DNA from: Abditibacteriaceae bacterium
Lineage (GTDB): Bacteria > Armatimonadota > Abditibacteriia > Abditibacteriales > Abditibacteriaceae
Assembly: GCA_019239895.1 (NCBI GenBank)
Contig: JAFAZH010000015.1
Span: 1 to 64,000 of the forward strand
Length of the DNA stretch: 64,000 nt
Reading direction: 5' to 3'
Each line of letters starts with the position of its first letter. Positions within the stretch are counted from its first letter, which is position 1. Below, one piece after another: positions 61,682 through 64,000 of the stretch. The notes beneath the pieces were generated by a model that saw only the letters and a list, made by a program, of their open reading frames with translations, was not told the DNA's origin and made no database searches. A program made the translations under genes and the position numbers.

Positions 61682-62041
61682 ATGGCTGAGGATACAAATG
61701 CCCTGTACAACATGATCCTGAAAAATCAGGAACGCTTGCTGATTAGCCAGAAGCAGATCAGGAATGGCCAAAAGCAAGTCAACGCCCAGCAGGAAAAGTT
61801 GGATGTTGAGGTGTTGGCTAATCAGCAGATGATCCTCAATAATCAGGAAGAAGTGCAAGCCGTCCTGCGTGAAATCAGAGTCCACCAGAAACAACTGAAG
61901 AGCAGTCAAGATCGTCTGGATGTTTTCTTCTCCACCCTCGATACTATTATTGCTAACCAAGATCGCATTCAGGCTAATCAGCAAATTATCATTGATAACC
62001 AGATGAAGATCATGGACAAATTCAATATGTTTGCGAAGTGA
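61682..62041 (+). CDS. Gln/Asn-rich coiled-coil protein
   Basis: The start at ATG 61682 gives 119 residues, MAEDTNALYNMILKNQERLL. The whole protein is a long amphipathic helix with a recurring seven-residue-like NQ unit: LKNQERLL, ANQQMILNNQEEV, ANQDRIQANQQII, IDNQMKIM. No signal peptide is present. It starts 43 bases behind the ABC ATPase and ends 13 bases before the CMD/selenoprotein candidate, so the two are probably co-transcribed. The gene at 63944 begins with the same repeat (VLANQQNILDNQ). Function unknown. Confidence 0.65.
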   Translation: MAEDTNALYNMILKNQERLLISQKQIRNGQKQVNAQQEKLDVEVLANQQMILNNQEEVQAVLREIRVHQKQLKSSQDRLDVFFSTLDTIIANQDRIQANQQIIIDNQMKIMDKFNMFAK

Positions 62042-62054
62042 AGGAGCGGAGATT

Positions 62055-63140
62055 ATGCGCAAATTTACCCATGCAGTGTTACTGTTGCTGACAACCACAG
62101 CCTGCATAATCCCCGTCAGTTCAGCCCCAGTTAGCCCTAAGTCACAGCCTAAGCCACAACCAACTATGCCTCGACAAAATAAGCCCACTCAGCCAGACAT
62201 CATAGAAGTTGTATCTTCTGGCAACAAGGTCAAATTGGCTGATTACTTAATGCCAGAACACCCTTCGGTCTTCCTGTTTTTCAAAGCCAGCAGTACCCTC
62301 GAACGCTCTTTTGTAACGAAGTTGCAGCAGGATATTCATGGCACAGTCGGCTTTTTCGGAGTGCAGCTAAAAACCGGTAATGAGCCAGTCGCCAAACAAT
62401 ATGATATTCAAGAAACGCCGACCGCCATTATTTATGACCGGCGCGGGCGCATGGTGGGACGTAGTAGCGATGCCGATGAAATTGCGACCCTTGTGCAACA
62501 AGCAGCGCGGGTGATGCGGATTGACTGGGCTGAAGAGGGTGATCCACGCCTGGATGCAGCGCGGGAAATGATGGGCGGGCAAAAGCAGATTCCCGGCATC
62601 TTGCGCACTATGACCTTGCAGCCGGAATATCTGCAAGGCTTTATCATGCTCTCGATGAAGGCACAGTTTACCGATGGCTTTCTGGATCGCCGCACCAAGG
62701 AAATGATCGCCACCTATGTTTCGGCCCTGAACAAATGTAAATACTGACTGGGTTCGCACGCGCATAACTTGCAGTTGCAAGGTCAAAACTCCCAGGATGT
62801 GGATGCCGTCGCCACCCTTAACCTTAAGCAGTCTAAAATTAGCCCCAAAGAGCAGGCCCTGCTCGATTACGTCAAGGTGCTGACCCTCGAACCATACAAG
62901 GTGCATGATGGAAATGTAGAAAAGCTGCGCCTGGTTGGATGGAAGGATGAGCAGATTTTTGAAGCGTCCTTCATTACTTCTCTTTTTGCCTTTACCAATC
63001 GCATGGCCGATTCTTACGGCCTCGATTACCCAACTGGCGGCTGGATGCCACCCAACTTGCGCTTGCCAGAGCCAGGGAGCAACACCCCACCTTCAACAAC
63101 AGCCACCTCAACACCACAATCAGAACCAAACGAACATTAA
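62055..63140 (+). CDS. Candidate selenoprotein: thioredoxin-like domain fused to an AhpD/CMD-family domain with CxxU
   Basis: ATG 62055 with AAGGAG (62041-62046) starts a frame that is interrupted only by TGA at 62745-62747 and otherwise runs to TAA at 63138, giving 361 residues with TGA as residue 231. Residues 1-23 are a signal segment. Residues 45-150 are a thioredoxin-like fold with cis-Pro P122 (ETPTAI) but KASST where CxxC should be. Residues 155-335 are an alkylhydroperoxidase/carboxymuconolactone-decarboxylase domain: RRTKEMIATYVSALNKCKY, then TGA, LGSH, then SPKEQALLDYVKVLTLEPYK, VEKLRLVGWKDEQIFEASFI and NRMADSYGL. The active site would read C228-K-Y-U231-L-G-S-H235, the family's CxxCxxxH with selenocysteine for the second Cys. 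A premature stop or a Cys-to-TGA error is the alternative. Confidence 0.75.
62748..62795 (+). promoter_or_regulatory. Candidate bacterial SECIS hairpin behind the in-frame TGA
   Basis: Directly after the TGA, CTGGG (62748-62752) can pair with CCCAG (62791-62795). Inside, CTTGC (62768-62772) pairs with GCAAG (62777-62781), closing a four-base loop AGTT (62773-62776). The apical loop begins 25 bases after TGA and has G as its second base. Known bacterial SECIS elements place such a loop about 16-37 bases after UGA with a G in the first two positions. The match is by eye only, and short hairpins arise easily by chance. Confidence 0.5.
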
Positions 63141-63943
63141 GAGCCGCTAACAAATTAAAGTTATGCGCGAGCAGAGGAGTATGTCATGCTCAGCGCAGCG
63201 TTAGCGGAGTCGAAGCATCTGGTGCTAGTGTCCATAGCGGAGTAGCTAAACCCATTACCCTACGCCCCCGCAGAGTAGATGCTTCGCTCTGCTCAGCATG
63301 ACAAACTATCCTGCTTACCTTTTTATTTATTTTGTCAAACCCTCTAAGTTGCTGGCGATGTTTAAGATTTCGCAGGACAGGGTATAATGAAGGTGTAGCC
63401 CAACGCAGTTCTGATGAGAAGGATCAGCTTTCTCGTTAAGCGAATCTTCCGACACTGCATGGCACATCAACCAACAGGCGTTCTTCTCGCCCCCGTCAGA
63501 CCGCTGCTCCAAGGAGCAGTCCGCAGGTTGCAGTTGCAATCTGTTGAGGCGTTAGCCTTTACAATTTGGAATGACAGAATGCACTACAGGTATTGCTCTT
63601 GCGTAAAGCGCAGCAATCTCTTACTGCCAACTCCTCATTTCATTACCCGGCTAACGACCTATTTTAGATTCACCAAGTGTCACACCAGCACAAACTTCAT
63701 ACCTTAGCTCATCACGGTGGCACGCTACTGCCTGGCAAAGCATGTCTGCCAATGGTGAGAACCGTGCAGCGCGGCCACTTTTCTGAAACGCTGCATGATT
63801 ATGCTGTCACCTCTGGGGGACGGGGTTGGAACCACAGTTCCTCCATCAAGGGGTACACGGCACAGCTTGAAGTCAGCCGGGGGATGCTTGGCTGCCGTAA
63901 GCTCCATTGCTGATGGAGTCATTCCATTTAAAAGGGCACTCTG
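63141..63943. other. Long region without a supported gene
   Basis: Apart from the repeat at 63183-63302, no convincing gene is found in 803 bases; open frames on both strands are short and show no family. A TATAAT at 63384-63389 lies inside CAGGGTATAATGAAGG, without a good -35 at the right distance. Short hairpins follow (CTGAT-GAGAAGG-ATCAG near 63411; GACCGCTGCTCC...GGAGCAGTCC near 63499). A non-coding RNA is conceivable but not supported by a known family. Confidence 0.4.
63183..63302. repeat. Dispersed inverted repeat, second copy of the CATTCTGAGC...CGAAGAATCT type
   Basis: The left arm GTCATGCTCAGCGCAGCG...CGAAGCATCT (63183-63220) and the right arm AGATGCTTCGCTCTGCTCAG...CATGAC (63277-63302) are complementary, with a six- to twelve-base interruption in the left arm. 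It is related to the element at 12226-12333. Confidence 0.7.
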
Positions 63944-64000
63944 ATGACGAACGACGAAGTCTTAGCAAACCAGCAAAACATTCTCGACAACCAGGCTGCT
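63944..64000 (+). CDS. NQ-repeat coiled-coil protein, N-terminal fragment (runs off the right edge)
   Basis: From ATG 63944 the frame is open to the window end: MTNDEVLANQQNILDNQAA. The LANQQNILDNQ unit is nearly the same as ANQQMILNNQ in the protein at 61682-62041, so a paralogue begins here. Only 19 codons are visible. Confidence 0.55.
   Translation, partial: MTNDEVLANQQNILDNQAA

Noticed and set aside
62745..62747. Genetic-code reassignment (TGA read as Trp or Gly) as an explanation of the in-frame TGA
   Set aside because: Many well-supported genes here end in TGA without running on (for example at 16894, 17321, 18589, 23133, 58598 and 62041), and Trp would not fit the CxxC site.
62769..63140. 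A separate 123-residue gene starting at TTG 62769
   Set aside because: It lacks a ribosome-binding site, begins in the middle of a conserved CMD domain and is in frame with the upstream gene; one gene with a recoded TGA explains more.
63411..63445. Hammerhead-ribozyme-like CTGATGAG followed by a stem
   Set aside because: The required GAA after stem II is not in place, and stems I and III were not found.
1..64000. tRNA and rRNA genes
   Set aside because: Intergenic regions were scanned for T-loop motifs and conserved rRNA strings by eye; none was convincing, although a covariance search could not be run.

Overview
The window looks like a chromosomal segment (about 50-55% GC by eye) of a Gram-negative-type, free-living bacterium. 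The best taxonomic hint is the DUF1559 prepilin at 44901-45875. Its N-terminal cleavage/methylation motif runs into an [10 protein letters not shown]...[12 protein letters not shown] segment, a pattern I associate with Armatimonadota and Abditibacteriota. Many secreted proteins, DUF1559-like cassettes, short envelope-stress proteins and abundant intergenic inverted repeats agree with this. The assignment is an inference, not a proof.

Layout. 1-4.86 kb is a scar region: the 5' end of an IS5-type transposase, a truncated ArnT-like glycosyltransferase tail, a frameshifted secreted gene, a broken WD40 gene, a frameshifted LuxR helix-turn-helix relic, a CHASE2-like relic and an IS630 transposase fragment. 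4.9-5.6 kb holds two small stress/membrane genes. 5.8-6.7 kb holds a sugar isomerase-like gene. 6.9-12 kb is a Gld-type ABC transport operon (ATPase, permease, GldG-like, DUF4340). 12.4-15 kb is a KdpDE-like two-component pair, followed by a TIGR04283-type glycosyltransferase. 16.1-18.6 kb is a three-gene envelope-stress cluster (amphipathic helical protein, Holin-X-like, DUF3618). 19-25.4 kb holds a secreted carbohydrate-binding-like protein, a stand-alone lipoyl/E3-binding protein, acpS, a FabG-like reductase and a secreted esterase.

25.5-35.2 kb is a leftward block for secreted proteins: a beta-propeller-like protein, two tandem DUF4139 proteins, three paralogues ending in a prepilin-like H-X9-DG cassette, and a small helical protein. 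35.6-43.1 kb holds a complete ketosynthase, an M6 metalloprotease, a half-length ketosynthase-like protein, a second sugar isomerase-like protein, DUF2310 and TauE-like genes. 43.2-46 kb holds a TolB-like propeller carrying the same cassette and a true prepilin. 46.5-50.7 kb holds DUF2277, VOC/PhnB-like proteins and two divergent ArsR-SRPBCC modules that share a palindromic operator. 50.8-60.3 kb carries housekeeping genes: an E1-alpha subunit, a phosphatase, gpmI with an unusual C-terminal extension, DUF1015, Nudix, the HMCES/YedK homologue, DUF1287, a phosphodiester glycosidase-like protein and a small hypothetical. 60.5-63.1 kb is an ABC ATPase, a coiled-coil protein and an AhpD/CMD-family gene.

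The most striking feature is that last gene (62055-63140). One in-frame TGA sits exactly where the second cysteine of the CxxC active site should be (CxxTGAxxxH). The reading frame and the homology continue unbroken for 130 codons, and a hairpin with a suitably placed apical G follows the TGA. This points to a selenoprotein with a CxxU redox centre, fused to a thioredoxin-like domain that has lost its own cysteines. TGA is used as an ordinary stop by many neighbours, so reassignment of the genetic code is unlikely. A second theme is the number of intergenic inverted repeats in several sequence families, some with perfect arms up to 41 bp. One of them supplies the end of a coding sequence.
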